64,000 nt of DNA from Liopterus haemorrhoidalis (GCA_963971575.1 OZ020615.1:65543379-65607378); one strand, 5' to 3'. Counted from the stretch's first letter, positions 44,527 to 57,957 are shown. The notes: generated from the letters alone by a model not told the origin. Program-made: numbers and translations.

Positions 44527-46320
44527 TTAAAGCAAGACGAAGTAAACTAGAATTAAACTCTGGTCCACAGATGACAAAAAAACAAGACGAAGTAAAGTAT
44601 AATTAAACTTTGATCCATAAATGAAAAAAAAAAGCCCTGAGATGCGAAATAATTTTTAAAAACAAAGTTGCAAAACTATATGTTAACGACCAAAAAAACC
44701 CAATAAAGAAAATTAGACCCGAGCTTATTAGTGAAAATAGACTACCATCTACGAATGTAAATAATATTCATTCTAAAAAGAAAAAACAAGAGGGCTCTAA
44801 ACCACAGTTTTAGAATTAATTCACCTTTCTAGTCTTTCATGACTTTCATGACTTTACCAGAAACCATTTCTTGAAAAACTAAAAAATCGTGTCAAAGCAG
44901 CCGCAATCTTTGGAAATGTACTTATATGTTTTCCCCGAATATCAAAGATCGTAAAGGACATTTTAAGCTTCTAACAAGGGCTTATTTCCAAAAATAACAT
45001 CACAAAGGATCAAACAAACTAAACACATTCTGAATTTTATTATATAATTATTAAATAGAAATTAAACTCTTAAGTGGCACATAGGGTTGTAAAAATGTAC
45101 GTGCTTGACCTCCAGCACTATATGAAAACCGCAAATATTTATTGATAATTTATTTTATTATTAATTATAATTTAATATAGAAATAACAGAACTTTTAAAA
45201 GGTGCATAGGGTTATGATATATTCTGTTCTTGACTTCCAGCACTACATGAAAATAATTTCAACTAAAAATGATAAGTACTTGACGAAAAAAATATTTTTT
45301 CGGAATATAGAACGTCTTTGGTAGCCATATTTTAAAACGCCTCTAAACCAAACCAAAACTGTCACCAAGTGGGGCATAGAGCAGAAAAATACCTTTCTCT
45401 TGATTTCAAATTGACCTCCAGCACTATATGAAAATAATATGGGATAAAAATAAAATTTTTCGGAATAGAAAACGTTTTTGAAATACATATTTTTAAAGAC
45501 TAAACCAAATCAAAAAAAAATTCCAAGTGGGGCAGAGAACAGAAAGAGCTTTCTCTTGAAGTTAGACAAATTTAAAAACTACAAAAAAAAAAATAATAAT
45601 TAAAAATTCCTGTCGTATTTTCTTAAAGATCGAATTTCTAATATTTGCCAGGTAAAATTTCCTGTGGAATTCTGGAAATTATCCTTATTACTTAATCCTC
45701 TTTAATACGTCCTACTCTCCTCCCCTCTTGACTTCACACGTAGATTCGTGAGAAACTTCAGACGCAAGGAAAACAAAGCGAGTAACAAAATATTGACAAT
45801 ATCAAAACCAAACAAACACATCTCGTCTAATATAAAACATAAACAATAAAAAAAAAACAAAAAAAAAATTTAATCAAAAACTGACTGAATTTAGGGTTTC
45901 GCAGGTATCAATAAAATACTTTTTAGATTTTTGGATCAATTCTTTTAAGAAACAGGGTGTGCGACAAAAAATTATATCTATACTAATTAGTTCGTTTGTA
46001 CACAACGGGCATTCCAGCTAGTATACAATGAAAATTGCGTTAAAATAAAAAAATTGTATAAAGTGTGAATTTTATTGCCCCTGTATAAACAGGTAGATAA
46101 AATAATTTTTTCGATAATTCAAAAAATTCAATAAATCTTTGAATTCTTAAAATTAAGTTGTTTCTAGACTTCTAGTATACTAAATAAAATCCATGGTATC
46201 GTACCGTTTCTACGGCTCCTATTACCCCTGTATAAACAGGTCAATTAAATAATTTTTTCAATAAATTTTCGAATTATTAAAATTATTTAAAGTTGTTTCT
46301 AGACCTCTTGTACTATACTC

Positions 46321-46490
46321 CATTCGGATTGACTCACATTAGTCCTCCATCTTGATCTGTTTGTCAGGGCTTTCCATGTGTCTTGTAAACCAGTACTTGT
46401 TAAATTTTCGGTTAGCTGGTTTCTCAATCTCTGGCGAGGTCTTCCCACTGATTGACGAATATTCAATCTAACAGTCCTTCTGAATGACTA
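46321..46490 (-). pseudogene. 3' end of a non-LTR retrotransposon ORF
   Basis: Minus reads VGRPRQRLRNQLTENL, TGLQDTWKALTNRSRWRTNV. The GRPRQR-W-D---G--W--A--R--WR pattern is the usual C-terminal end of RTE/CR1-like reverse-transcriptase ORFs. A shorter piece of it occurs at 49030-49080. Confidence 0.5.
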
Positions 46491-46691
46491 GATCACATTT
46501 TTTTTGCAGGCATCTTTTAACCTTAAAACTGTTTAAAACAATTTTATTTTTTAACCATCAGGATTCGCTGCTCCAATTCTCCACTATCAATTTAAATTAT
46601 TTAAAAATCAATGTGTTGGTTTTCTTTGCAATTAGATGTCACCTAAGCGTTGGAAACATTATTATTATTTTTTTGAAATAATAATAATGTT

Positions 46692-47085
46692 AAATTGCCA
46701 TAAGTGTTTTCCACAGCACCCAGTGAGTGCTGGGAATACCCACCCCTGAAGGGAGTTGGGCGCAGATGGGATGATCCGAGAACCATCCATATCCTTAGGG
46801 GTATATTGTCTGTCCACTCCTCTTTCACTCCTGTTCCTCTCCTCCAATTCTCCTGCATCTCTCCACTATCTTTCGTACAACCCACTTCCATTTCTCGTTC
46901 TCTCCCTTTATCTCCCTTATCTCTCCTTCATTTCTTCTTCATATCTGCTTCATCGCCCCTTTATCTCTCCTCAATCTCTCCTACATTTCTCTTCTATCTC
47001 TCCTACATTTCCCCACTATCTGCTCCATTTCTTCACTATCTCTGCTCCATTTCTACTTCATTTTCTCACAATCTCTCCACCAAAA
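46692..47085 (-). repeat. Repeat S, copy 4 (longest)
   Basis: It has the core, the (aat) tail at 46650-46690, and nearly 250 bp of tctcc-type repeats on plus, giving the longest GA-rich 5' part. Confidence 0.6.
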
Positions 47086-47612
47086 TCATAACTCAAAAAC
47101 GATTTAAGGTAGAGACCACCGATTGGAATTTTTGAAATTCCCACATTTTGATTTCCGTATAAAAATGAGAATTAGAAAATTTAAAACTGGGCCGGATTTA
47201 CGGTAAAAAAAATCTTATTTCACAAATTAATATTTCAAAAAAAAGATAGAGACCTCCGGTTTGAATTTTTGGAATCCCTATATATTGATTAGTGAATAAA
47301 AAATTTAGAATTTTAAATTTTAAAATAGGGCTGAATTAACAAAAAATTATAATTAAAAAATTATCGAATTTCAAAACATTTTACATCCAAAACTATGAGG
47401 AAGAAATCTACGGTTTGAATGTTTGGAATGCTTGTATCTCGTTTAGTGGAAATTTAAAATTTAAAACAGGGCCAGAATTACGATAAATTATAAAAACCAA
47501 AATAATAAAATGTTTCTAATTTCAAAGGGGTAAAAAGTTTGGGGCCATAACGTTTCAATTCGGAATATCTTTAAGAGTAGGCAAACAAAACCCTTGAAAA
47601 TGACAAAAAAAA

Positions 47613-48940
47613 TGACGAACTGAAAAAGTTCTAAAATATTTTTTTTAGCTGTTCTTAAACAGTCAGTCGAAATTGTTGGTCTTACTCGCCACCATGTTGT
47701 TCTAAGTGTCAGGTCTTTGGTCCCCCAGATACCTGGAAAGACCCGATATACTTATAACAAGATGGGGGTGATGCCAAAATTCAACTAGCACCGTCTAAAA
47801 AAGTAACTAACTTTAAAAAATTGTATAACAAAAACTGATAGTGATACAGAACTGGGGTTTAATTTTTAATAATACACAGGTCTTCTTCAGTAAATAAAAA
47901 AAAAAAAAATAAATAAATATTTAAAATAGGAAATACAAGATGTTCAAAAAGTCTAAAATTCAAAAATTCATGCCTCAAAAATGAAAAGGGATAAAGGCAT
48001 ACGGTTTCAATTTTTGGATTCCTAATGCCGCATTTCTACCAATAATTTGTCTCAAAATTTAGAACAGGGCCGGATGTACAAGCTATCAAAACATTTCAAA
48101 AATTCATGTCTTAAAAATGTGAAAATGAAAAAATTTTAAAAGAGACTGCTGCATTTAGTCTATAAAAAAATTTGAGTTTCAAAAATTTAAATGAGGCCGT
48201 ATTTATGAGCTATCAAAAAGTGAAAATTTCAAAAATTCATCTCTCAAAAATGGGAAGAAATAGAGCCATGCAGTTTAAATTTTTATATTCCTTATCTCGC
48301 AGTTAGTCAAATATTTGGAGTCTCTCTCTCTCCTCCATTTCTCCTCCTTCTCTTCTCCAACTCTCTTCCATCTCTCCTCTTTAAATCTTGTTCAATATAA
48401 AAAAAAATAACATTTCAATCTTCCAGTATCGACCAAAATGTTTATTTTCCTTCGTAGATATTTACAATGATATCCACATTTGTGTTAACGTATCATATGC
48501 ACTGTAATAGTCTTCCTCTTTGAAAACAGAATCCTGAAATCCTTGTAAACTAGATTTTCAATCGGAGTATTTGTGCGATTCGCAATATTGCAGCAATTGT
48601 TGCTATGTTCTTAGGGCCGCACTAGTGCATTATGCGAAAATAGTGCATTTTATGATAATTATTCCTGAAAAAAAAATAATAAGTCCCAACTCCTGTAAAG
48701 GAATCTTGGGAAAGAGAAGGTAAATTTTCAGTTTCTAGACCGCCGCCCATAGATATGAAAGTCACGTGGTCAATGTGACGTCTGAACCGGTACTAGTATC
48801 CCTGTATAAATCGGTTATCATTTTAAAATGAAGACCTGTACCCTATCATTTTCATAATTATTATTATTTTTTAAAAATTGCCATAAGTGTCTTCCACAGC
48901 ACTCAGTGAGTGCTAGGAATACCCACCCCTGAAGGGAGTT
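47613..48940. repeat. Segmental duplicate D, right copy
   Basis: It matches 38581-39790, about 9.1 kb away in the same orientation, and ends in another repeat S copy, so repeat S was part of the duplicated block. Confidence 0.8.
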
Positions 48941-48995
48941 GGGCGCAGTTGGGACGAACCGAGAACCATCCGTGTCCTTAGGGGTATATTATCTC
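48883..48995 (-). repeat. Repeat S, copy 5
   Basis: Core and tail inside duplicate D. Confidence 0.55.
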
Positions 48996-49094
48996 CAGTA
49001 TCAATTTAAATTATTTAAAATCCTCCATTTCTTGCGAGGTCTTCCTACTGGTCGATTCAATCTTCCGTCTAGGGCTTCTCATTTACCGCAATTT

Positions 49095-49850
49095 TCAAAT
49101 CCCAGGATTCCGGGTGTCAATGGAGCTATCACCTAATGATGACCGAATTTTTGTGACGAAAAGACCTGCCGCAGAAAAGGCTCTTTCAGATTCAATCGAT
49201 GTCTGTGGAATGGTCATTAGTGCGTCATATAATTTATTGGTGCGTTTTCCCGTTGCTTCATAGATATTCATTTCTTTGGCGATGTTTTTGACGTCATATA
49301 GAAAACCTTCGGTATTCTCAGCTCGTGTCACATTCGAAATAGCAACATCCAACTTCTGATGAAGTGATAATTCAGACGTGATTTCTCGCTCTGCCATCAG
49401 TGAATTTTTAGCCTCATCACCACTATCTTAATCTGCCATACTACAAGTATCCGCATTTGCAACAAAAAGTTTAGCAAATAACTTTTTAGCTGTAGCAATA
49501 CTGATTTATTGAATCTACTTCCGATTCGTAGTGTTATAATTTGATGAGTTGTTTAGGTATTTTAGTAAGACAACTAAATTATTATTCCTTCGCTCGACAA
49601 TTCTCTGTTGGATTCCAGCATTTTAAACGAAAAACTATTATTGTTTTTGCGTAACTCATCCAAAATACAGCCTCTGCTTCAAATAGTGTTGCTCCGCGTC
49701 GGCCAAGTCTCTCAATACCAATTTTTAATGGCTGTAATGCCGTTACCACGTCCTTAATTACTAAATATTCCTTCTCCGAAAAAAGAGGGATTCCCGGGTT
49801 GAAACCCCGGGATAACGGGATGTATTTTTTCATATGGGCTCCCGGGAAAA
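49095..49850 (-). pseudogene. hAT transposase remnant
   Basis: On minus, from about 49833, FSEKEYLVIKDVVTALQPLK and ATLFEAEAVFW match the middle of hAT transposases. After a stop and a gap, YDALMTIPQTSIESERAFSA and GLFVTKIRSSLGDSSIDT (49397-49095) form the C-terminal dimerisation domain (T-IESERAFSAAG). Stops between the two parts and no N-terminal BED finger make it a pseudogene. Confidence 0.8.
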
Positions 49851-49859
49851 TGGAACCGT

Positions 49860-51636
49860 TTAAGAAGCCCTACTTCCGTTCCATGTCCTTTTAACCATGT
49901 TGTCCTCCCTCAACTTTTGTCCTATCCACTGTAATCGTCTACTTTTCAGCTCTCGTGTGAAATATTTTTTAACTTTTTTTTAAATGTTATATATTTGCAT
50001 AAATTATTATATATAAAGATGTGTGCATCTATTGGAACGTTGTCCTAATATAAAATTATATTATTATTAGATTAAAAACTAAATTCTTTTAAAATAATCG
50101 AAAATTTATTTGTTGGGTTCTATGTCCCTAAACGCCGTATTGTGTTCATGCACAATTCCGTCTCATTATTTTCAGTTTTACTCAATTTAAAAAACAGAAA
50201 AAATATACCCCTTATACTATAAACTCTCCCGCAGAGCATTGGCGTACTGTGTGTTGCCTACCCTAAATACCTCAAGGAGTAATATTTTGCAATTTTCTAA
50301 AATTCATAACTCAAAACCTATAAACGATAGAGATCCACGGTTTCAATTTTTGGAATTATCAATATTCATATATACTATGAAAATTTGGAGATATTCCCAG
50401 TGAAAGCAGTTTTTCACAGAGAATTGTTTTAAAATATACCAAAATTGCAACTTTGCAAAGATGCAAATGAAAACAAAAAATACTCAACAAATGTTGAGGA
50501 CTTACCCCGTGTAGCCCCAGAGGCTCTGGGCGCTACGCCCTTCTCAGAACTTACATGGGGTCCTCCAGCGATGGCTGTAACAATAAAACAACAATTAGCA
50601 ACCAAATAATCTTAGAATATTTCAAAAATATTAATTAAAAGATGACATATTTTTTGTAAAATAAACCTTCTTATTTTAGTAAATTTCTAGGTTTAGGCGT
50701 TTGGCTACAATTTTTACCGAACAGACAGACAGACAGACAGACAAAACGCTAAAAAGGCCTTTAACACAAAAATTATACATTTCAGATATATTTTTTTGCA
50801 AAATAACCATTCAAAGTTCCATAAGGGCATTTAAGCATAAAAATTTTGAAAAATATAAATTAAAATATATATTTTTGTAAAGAAAACTTACCAAGTTCAG
50901 GAGAGCAATTTTGCAAAATCCTTCGCCGACAGCATCCCCCTCTGCTTCTAGGGCACTAGCACTCGCTCACTCACGAAGGGCTATTAACACCAGGTATCGG
51001 CACGACACCAAAAAAAATAAATAAACTAGGAGGAAGCCGATTAAATTCGGAAATAATAAACGGTGCACAACACTAACTTCTTTAGTTTAAGGTCTTCTCG
51101 GACCAATCACGAACTATTAAAAAAAAAACCTGAAACAGCAAATAAAATATTAGTAACAGAATCACTATTTAAACATTGTTTTTATAAATAATAGCAAGTT
51201 ATAAACAATTTTATTTACTAAATCACAACGTTTTGGCAACGAATTTAATCTACAAGTGAATCGCACGACGTTTTTTGTACAACTGTTCACCGATAATTGG
51301 TATCTTATGATATGTTAATTGCTAATTAATCCCTTATGTAATTTTTAAATTTTTAGTCTTATGCGATTTGACAATGCCACGTAATTCTAATTACAATATT
51401 TATTTTGCGTATAAAAATAATTAATTAAAAAATTGTTAATACCAATTTTAACACGCTATTTTTGGCTATTAGAAACCAAAGGGCCTACCTTATTGTTGTA
51501 TTAAACTAACAATGCATTTCAAAATATTTTTTGTAAATCAATTTCAACAATATTTGTTGTAAAAATTTTTATCAAATTTTTTCTACCCACAAAATATAAC
51601 ATATTGTAAAATTATTTTTTGTTTATAAATCTAAGT
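49860..51636. other. Mostly unassigned; two exon-like islands
   Basis: Two GC-richer islands with donors on minus stand out: 50506-50574 (acceptor TTGTTACAG, donor GTAAG) and a segment ending at 50892 (donor GTAAGT). Joined, they read KIALLN LPSLEDPM-stop. An acag microsatellite lies at 50720. The rest is AT-rich. Confidence 0.25.
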
Positions 51637-52196
51637 CAGCGGTTCTAAAACTGGGGTCTGCGTAGCCTTTACTAGAGGTCCGCGAAACAATTTTGACATT
51701 AACTTTACATCCCCCAACTTTTCGCTTTTATTCAAATAACTCATTTTAAAAAATCTTACATGGTCAAAACTTTTTGTATTTGTTGTTATATAACTAGTTA
51801 TTGATCAAACTAAACAATAATTAGTAAAAATTATTTACAGAAAACATATTATAATAAGATCTATTTTGACCAATATTTGAACAAGAAATGTTTGTATGAG
51901 TTGTATTATGATTTGAACTTTTTAAATTCTTTTTACTACTATTTGTATTAATTTTATGTATTTATTCTATATGCTAATAAAAATGTTCATCTCTATAAAT
52001 GCGCAAGACCATTTATTTAAATAACCAGCGATACATTTTTATCAATATTTATTATAACGTAGTGCCTATGAGATTATTGAGCCAGAAATTAAGTCTCAAG
52101 AACGACGTAAAATGCCTAGGCATGGGATGGGGTCCGCAAAAAAAAAAATGTTGTTCAAGAGGAGGTCCTCGGACCACATAAGTTTAAGGACCCCTG
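51637..52196. mobile_element. 560-bp hAT MITE
   Basis: The 8-bp duplication atctaagt flanks it (51629-51636 and 52197-52204). The ends cagcggttctaaaact and agtttaaggacccctg are hAT-like. No transposase. Confidence 0.85.
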
Positions 52197-52204
52197 ATCT
52201 AAGT

Positions 52205-53026
52205 CTAAAGGCCTTTAATTAAGCCCTACTCAAAGTTTTAAAAAATATATATTTTTTCGAGAAATATTTATTCCAACATAATTTCCTATGTAGACCAAAA
52301 AACTGTATATGCAAGCCAAAATTCAACTCTTTAGGTCCCGATATTTGACCACAAGTACTACCGTACAGACAGACAGATACACGAGTCATACCTTTGGCCT
52401 AATACCTTTAAACACGTGTAGTATGTAATGTTTTATATAAATTTATTTGGAAAGAAAAATTGAATAAATCAACTTTTATCGAAGAAATAAATAGACAGAC
52501 GGGCACATGAATGATGGTTTAAGGTTTCTTGACCATACCTACGAAACCCCAATTACTTTAAAAAGTGTAGTATGTAACGTTTTATATAAATTTATTTAGG
52601 AAAAAAATTTAATACCTAGTTTCTACCCAACAGACGGACACAAAGAGTTTCTTGGTTATTCATACGAAACCCTAAAAACCCATTTAAAAACATGTAATAT
52701 GAAATATTTAAAGAAGTGGGGGGGGGGGCATATCTGGAAAAGAAAATTGAACAACCTTCGCCAGAGGGAAGACCTCACAAAAAGTTGAGGTATTATATTA
52801 GTCAAAATCTAACAAGTATAAAGAAAGACCTGACAGTTAAGAGATCAAGACGGACTTTTAAGGGGTTAAGAGAACACGTTTTGAATGTTACTTATTCAAT
52901 TATGAACATATTATTTCTTTTTAAATTTCCTCAAAGCCAACTTGTGTGTAGGTACATATATTTCCAATATTGTAAGAAATTGTTCGTATGGGATTAATGT
53001 AATTGAAGAAATGCACCTTTATGCCC
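52205..53026. other. No gene recognised
   Basis: AT-rich sequence with acagacag runs and repeated phrases such as atgtaacgttttatataaat. Confidence 0.4.
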
Positions 53027-53240
53027 TTTGCACAATTGGCCGTTACCCCTATATTTCAAGAGATCAACCAGGTCCCGGGTTCATTTCCCGCCGAGCGCCG
53101 GATCATCTTGTCCTATTCAATATACATTTAAACAATACAGCTAATGCCGCCGGTACGAACCCAAATAAAAGCAGTTTACAAATAAAAACACATATTACAT
53201 GTTAAGAAAAAATGCGCTGAAGCCCGTAAATAACTGCCTC
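53027..53240 (+). repeat. tRNA-like SINE
   Basis: ttggccgttacccctatatt to cccgggttcatttcccg has spaced A- and B-box-like parts, followed by a body of about 130 bp with ctaatgccgccggtacgaac and an AT-rich tail. Confidence 0.4.
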
Positions 53241-53404
53241 TGCCTGTCACAACTTTTTTAAAGATATTTGCCTCTTTGTTAAACTTTCTTCAAGCATGAA
53301 AATTTCACAGCTTGCAAACAAATCACACTTTTATCAAGACTTTTTAAGAATACGACCATCAAAATATATATTTTTATACTTGACCACATTAAAACTTAAA
53401 ATAA

Positions 53405-53515
53405 AAATCAGCTGTGGCCACCACAGGACCGACCGCCATTACAAAGTACTTGTATAAAATACATTCTAGCAGCAGAGTAGAAATAACTTGGCCTAATATT
53501 TTCTAAAAGAGATAT
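53405..53515 (-). repeat. Fragment of the hAT MITE seen at 59.8 kb
   Basis: cagctgtggccaccacagg to ggcctaatattttctaa is the reverse complement of about 110 bp inside 59833-60254, without termini. Confidence 0.7.
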
Positions 53516-54850
53516 TATTTATCATGATCATGGAAACGTTACATGAAAAAATTGATACTAAGAAAAAATTTCGAAAATTTTTAATATTTTTTTTTCGTTT
53601 TTCAAAAAATGTCTCAAATAAAAGTTGTTAGTTATTGCTTTTATAACAACTTTTGTTAGATAAATTATTATTATGCAAAATCTTGAAAAAAAATAATGAA
53701 TTTATGTTTAGGAAATCAGATCGTACTGTGCTCTTTCGGCGTGTCTTAAAAATGTCATAACTGGACTAAATAAACAAAGATTTTTTTTTTATATTTTGGG
53801 CCTATGCCCCTAGTGACCGAAAAGTGCCCATCATAGACAAACATCACTTATTTAGTTTTAAAAAAAATCTCCTAACCTTATATACTTTACCGCATAGCAC
53901 CAACGTGTTGTGGGTTGCCTACCATATTAACTTCCAGGGGAAAAAATTACAATTTTCAAAAATTCATAACTCAAAAACTAAAACAGATAGCGCCCTGCGG
54001 TTTGAATTTTTAAAATCACCAACACTTATATACGCAGCTAAAAATTTGGGGCCTTTTTCGTTAAAGACGTTTTTCGTTGAAAATGTTTCGAACATTGTCA
54101 ATATTGTCAAAATTTTTAAGTTTGTAAGGCCGTATCTCCAAAACTAAAAAAGATATAGACCTGGGGATGCAATTTTTGAAATTCTTAGGTCCGTAATATG
54201 TTTAAGCAAATTTTGAGCAAAACATTTTTTTTTTGAAAAATTTCGTTTACCAATATTTTTTTTTTTTTCTCAATTTAAAAAAATCATAACTCAAAATTGA
54301 TTAAGGATGGAGACCTGCGGTTTGAATATTTAAAATTTGCATGTATTACTTAATCTAGAAAAAAATTGGGGCCTTAATAACTCGGCTGGTTTTATTTTTC
54401 TAGTCCATCAAACAAAACCTTTAAAAATGGCTAAAATTTGAAAAAATCGTAAGGGGTATACCTTAAAAAAATCACAAGTTTTAAGAAAAATCTTTTTGTT
54501 TTAGATTTGACTCAAAATGTGCCCATATACGTATTTTGGGCCGTAAATTACCAAAATAAGGTCAATTTCGCCTTTCAACTAACTGTTTTTGCATAAAACT
54601 AAAAAAAAACTACCCCAAAAAAAGAGGCAGGAAAGCTTTAAAGCCTTTTTTGAATATCCCCAGCCCCAAATAGATATTTTACCGTTCCGCGGTAAGTTTG
54701 GATTGAGAAGCATTAACTAAATTATTAACTAAAACAGAGGTCTAGAAACTTAAACGGGATCTAAAAACTTAATCCGTGGTCTAGAAACTTAAACTAGAGT
54801 TATAAAACTTGAACTTGAAGCCGCAATAATGTATCATTATTATTTTTTTT
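53516..54850. other. No gene recognised
   Basis: AT-rich, with decayed phrases (aaactcataactcaaaa, gagacctgcggtttgaa) that also occur in the satellite to the right, so it is probably old satellite sequence. Confidence 0.45.
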
Positions 54851-54852
54851 AA

Positions 54853-55015
54853 ATTGCCATAAGTGTCTTCCACAGCACCCAGAGAGTGCTGGGAATACCC
54901 ACCCCTGAAGGGAGTTGGGCGCAGTTGGGATGATCCGAGAACCATCCATGTCTTTAGGGGTATATTATCTGTCCAACCCTCTTTCACTCCTGTTCCTCTC
55001 CACCGATTCTCCATG
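54853..55015 (-). repeat. Repeat S, copy 6
   Basis: Core with attattattttt (tail) at 54838. It abuts the first palindrome of the satellite at 55016. Confidence 0.55.
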
Positions 55016-55077
55016 TTGCTCCAAGTGTCAGGTCTTTCCAGAAATCTGGGGGACCAAAAACCTGACACTTAGAGCAA
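55016..55077. repeat. 62-bp near-perfect palindrome
   Basis: Arms ttgctccaagtgtcaggtct and cctgacacttagagcaa flank ttccagaaatctgggggacc. This copy keeps both arms. In most monomers the left arm has decayed to ttgctttgcatcagg. Confidence 0.85.
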
Positions 55078-57639
55078 TAAGATGCTGATCCCAAAACTGG
55101 GCTGGCAAAGCAAAAAACTAAATTTTTTTAGTTATGATAATTGGAATTTAAAAAATCATAATGCAAAAACGGCCAGCTATAGGGACTTGCGGTTAAATTT
55201 TAGAAATCAACATGGACTTTTTACACTAAAAAAAATTTGGGACCTCAAAAAACGACAAAAAAATTTGATAAATTAAAATATGAACTGACAAAGAAAATAT
55301 TTTAAAATGACAAAAAATAATTATTTTTTGGCAATAGAGGGTCAATTATTTAACCAATGCAAAGACAGCAAAAGACGAAGAAATCTGCAGATTAGGGACC
55401 AAAATCAAATGGAAGCGTCCAATAAACAGCAAAACTTAAAAATCAATTTTGAAAGTTTCCTAGATAATTATTTTTTAGATATTGGACATTCTTGGCCTTA
55501 CTCACCACCATATTGCTCTGCATCAGGTCTTTCCAGATATCTGGGGGACCAAAGACCTGACACTTAAGGCAAAATGATGGTGATGCCAAAACTGAACTGG
55601 CACAGTAAAAAAATAAGTTTAATTTGCAAATTTGAATTTAAAAACATGATAGCTCAAAAACGGACAGAGATAGAGAACTGAGGTTGAAATTTTTGAAATT
55701 AACATGGACTTTTTACTCTAAATAAAATTTGGGTCTTCAAAAAACGACTAAAAAATTTTGATAAATCAAATTATGAACTGACAAAGAAAATATTTTAAAA
55801 TGATAAAAAATAATTATTTTTTGGAAATAGAGGCTCAATTATTAAGCCAATGTAAAACAGCAATGGACGAAGCAATCAGCAGATTAGGGACAAAAATCAA
55901 ATGGAAACATCCAATAAACAGCAAAAATTAAAAATCAATTTTGAAAGAATTCTAGATAATTACTTTTTGGATATTGGACATTTCTGACCTTACACGCCAT
56001 CATGCTCTCACTGGTCAGGTCTTTCCAGGTATCTGGGGGACCAAAGACCTGACACTTAAGCAAAATGATGGCGATGCCAAATCTGAACTGGCACAGTAAA
56101 AAAAATAAATTTTATTAGTTGTAATTTTAAAAAATCATAACTCAAAAATGACCAATTATAAAGACTTGCGGTTGAAATTTTTGAAATTAACATGGACTTT
56201 TTACTCTAAATAAAATTTGGGGCTTCAAAAAACGAATAAAAATTTTGATAAGTCAAATTATGAACTGACAAAGAACATATTTTAAAATGACCAAAAATAA
56301 TTATTTTTTGGCAATAGAGGGTTAATTATTTAGCCAATGCAAAGACAGCAAAAGACGAAGAAATCATCAGATTAGGGACAAAAATCAAATGGAAACATCC
56401 AATAAACAGCAAATACTAAAAATCAATTTTGAAAGAATTCTAGATAATTACTTTTTAGTTATTGGACATTTTTGGCCTTACGCACCACCATATTGCTCTG
56501 CATCAGAACTTTCCAAATATCTGGGGGACCAAAAACCTGACACTTAGAGCTAGATAATGCTGATACCAAAACTGGACTGGCACAGTAAAAAAAAATATTT
56601 TATTATTTATTCGAAAATTTGAATTTAAAAAAATCGTAGCTCAAAAACGGTTAGAGATAGAGACTTACGGTTAGAATTTTTGATATCTACATGAACAATT
56701 TACTCTATAAAAAATTGGGCCCCTAATAAAACAATTAGAAAATCTCCTCCGAGCCGGCAGACAAAACATTCGAAAATTGCAACAAAAATCAGTCTGTCCA
56801 GATTTTTGGCCTTACTCACCACCATGTTGCTCTCACTGTAAGGTCTTTCCAGATATCTGGGGGACCAAAGACCTGACACTTAGAGCAAGATGATGCTGAT
56901 GCCAAAACTAAACTGGTACAGTAAAAAAATTAGTTTAGTTTGAAAATTTAAATTAAAAAAAAATGATAGCTCAAAAACGGCCAGAGATAGAGATCTGCGG
57001 TAGGAATTTTTGAAGTCTGCATGTATTTTTTACTCTAAAATAAATTTGGGACCTTAAAAAACTAACTGGAAAATCTTTATCGAGGTGAGAAACAAAACAC
57101 TTTGACACGAAATTGACAAAAAATTATTATTTTTGAAAATAAAGGGTTAATTATTTAGCCAATGCGAAGGCAGCAAAAGAGGAAATCAACAAGAAGATCT
57201 AGCATTGGTATACAGGACACCTGGAAAGATATTTAAACAGGTTAGGGACAAAAATAGAATGGATTCATCCAATAAAACAGCAAAAATGAAAATTATTTTT
57301 AAAGATTTCTAGATAATTATTTTTTGGTTATTGGACATTTTTGGACTTACTCGCCACCATATTTCTTTGCATCAGGTCTTTCCAGATATCCGGGGGACCA
57401 AAGACCTGACATTTAGAGCAAGATGATGGTGATGTCAAAACTGAACTGGCACAATTAAAAAAATAAGTTTAGTTTGAAAATTTAAATTTAAAAAAATGAT
57501 AGCTCAAAAACCGCCAGAGATAGAGACCTACGGTAGAAATTTTTAAAATCTACATGTACTGTTTACTTTAAAATAAATTTGGGACCTGAAAAAACTAACT
57601 GGAAAATCTTATACAATGTGAAAAAGAAAACACTTAAAA

Positions 57640-57957
57640 TGTATGCCCGAGTGATTTCTGACTCTAGCCAGTTTATGACTAGCTGGAATGTGATTGGCGA
57701 GATGTACTGTTGTTTGAATAATCTGCGTGTAATTTGATTATTTGCTTCATTTTATAAAAATCTGTCTATCTATCAATAACTGAGCTGTGAAAGAGAAAAG
57801 CGACTTTATAGTGAAAAAAGCTACCCCTTCCCCCGTAACATTACCTTTGAACACCATTAATTTGTACAACATAGGGTAAAGCCTAAGGGCCTCCGCCGTA
57901 GAAAATGATTTTAAAAAGGGCTCCGCAAGTCGAAAAGGTTGTAAACCACTGATTTAG
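57640..57957. mobile_element. hAT-type insert, one end only
   Basis: The right end gtaaaccactg precedes atttagcc, the same target sequence used by the 59.8-kb MITE. The inside (agggctccgcaag) is related, but the left end is not convincing. Confidence 0.35.

Larger units (their letters stand above)
41042..46320. other. Five kb of degraded repeats, no gene recognised
   Basis: AT-rich sequence with many acagacagacag runs (42150, 42300, 42450, 43320), duplicated segments of about 130 bp near 42120-42480 (ttttcagacttttaagccaa), and a ctagctggaat end at 41470 that pairs with the one at 46021. This suggests Helitron-type debris. Open frames are short and unsupported. Confidence 0.5.

Noticed and set aside
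46704..47135. Serine/leucine-rich proteins (SPLSFVQPTS, PFLHYLCSIS)
   Set aside because: They are translations of the tctcc-rich part of repeat S and vary freely between copies.
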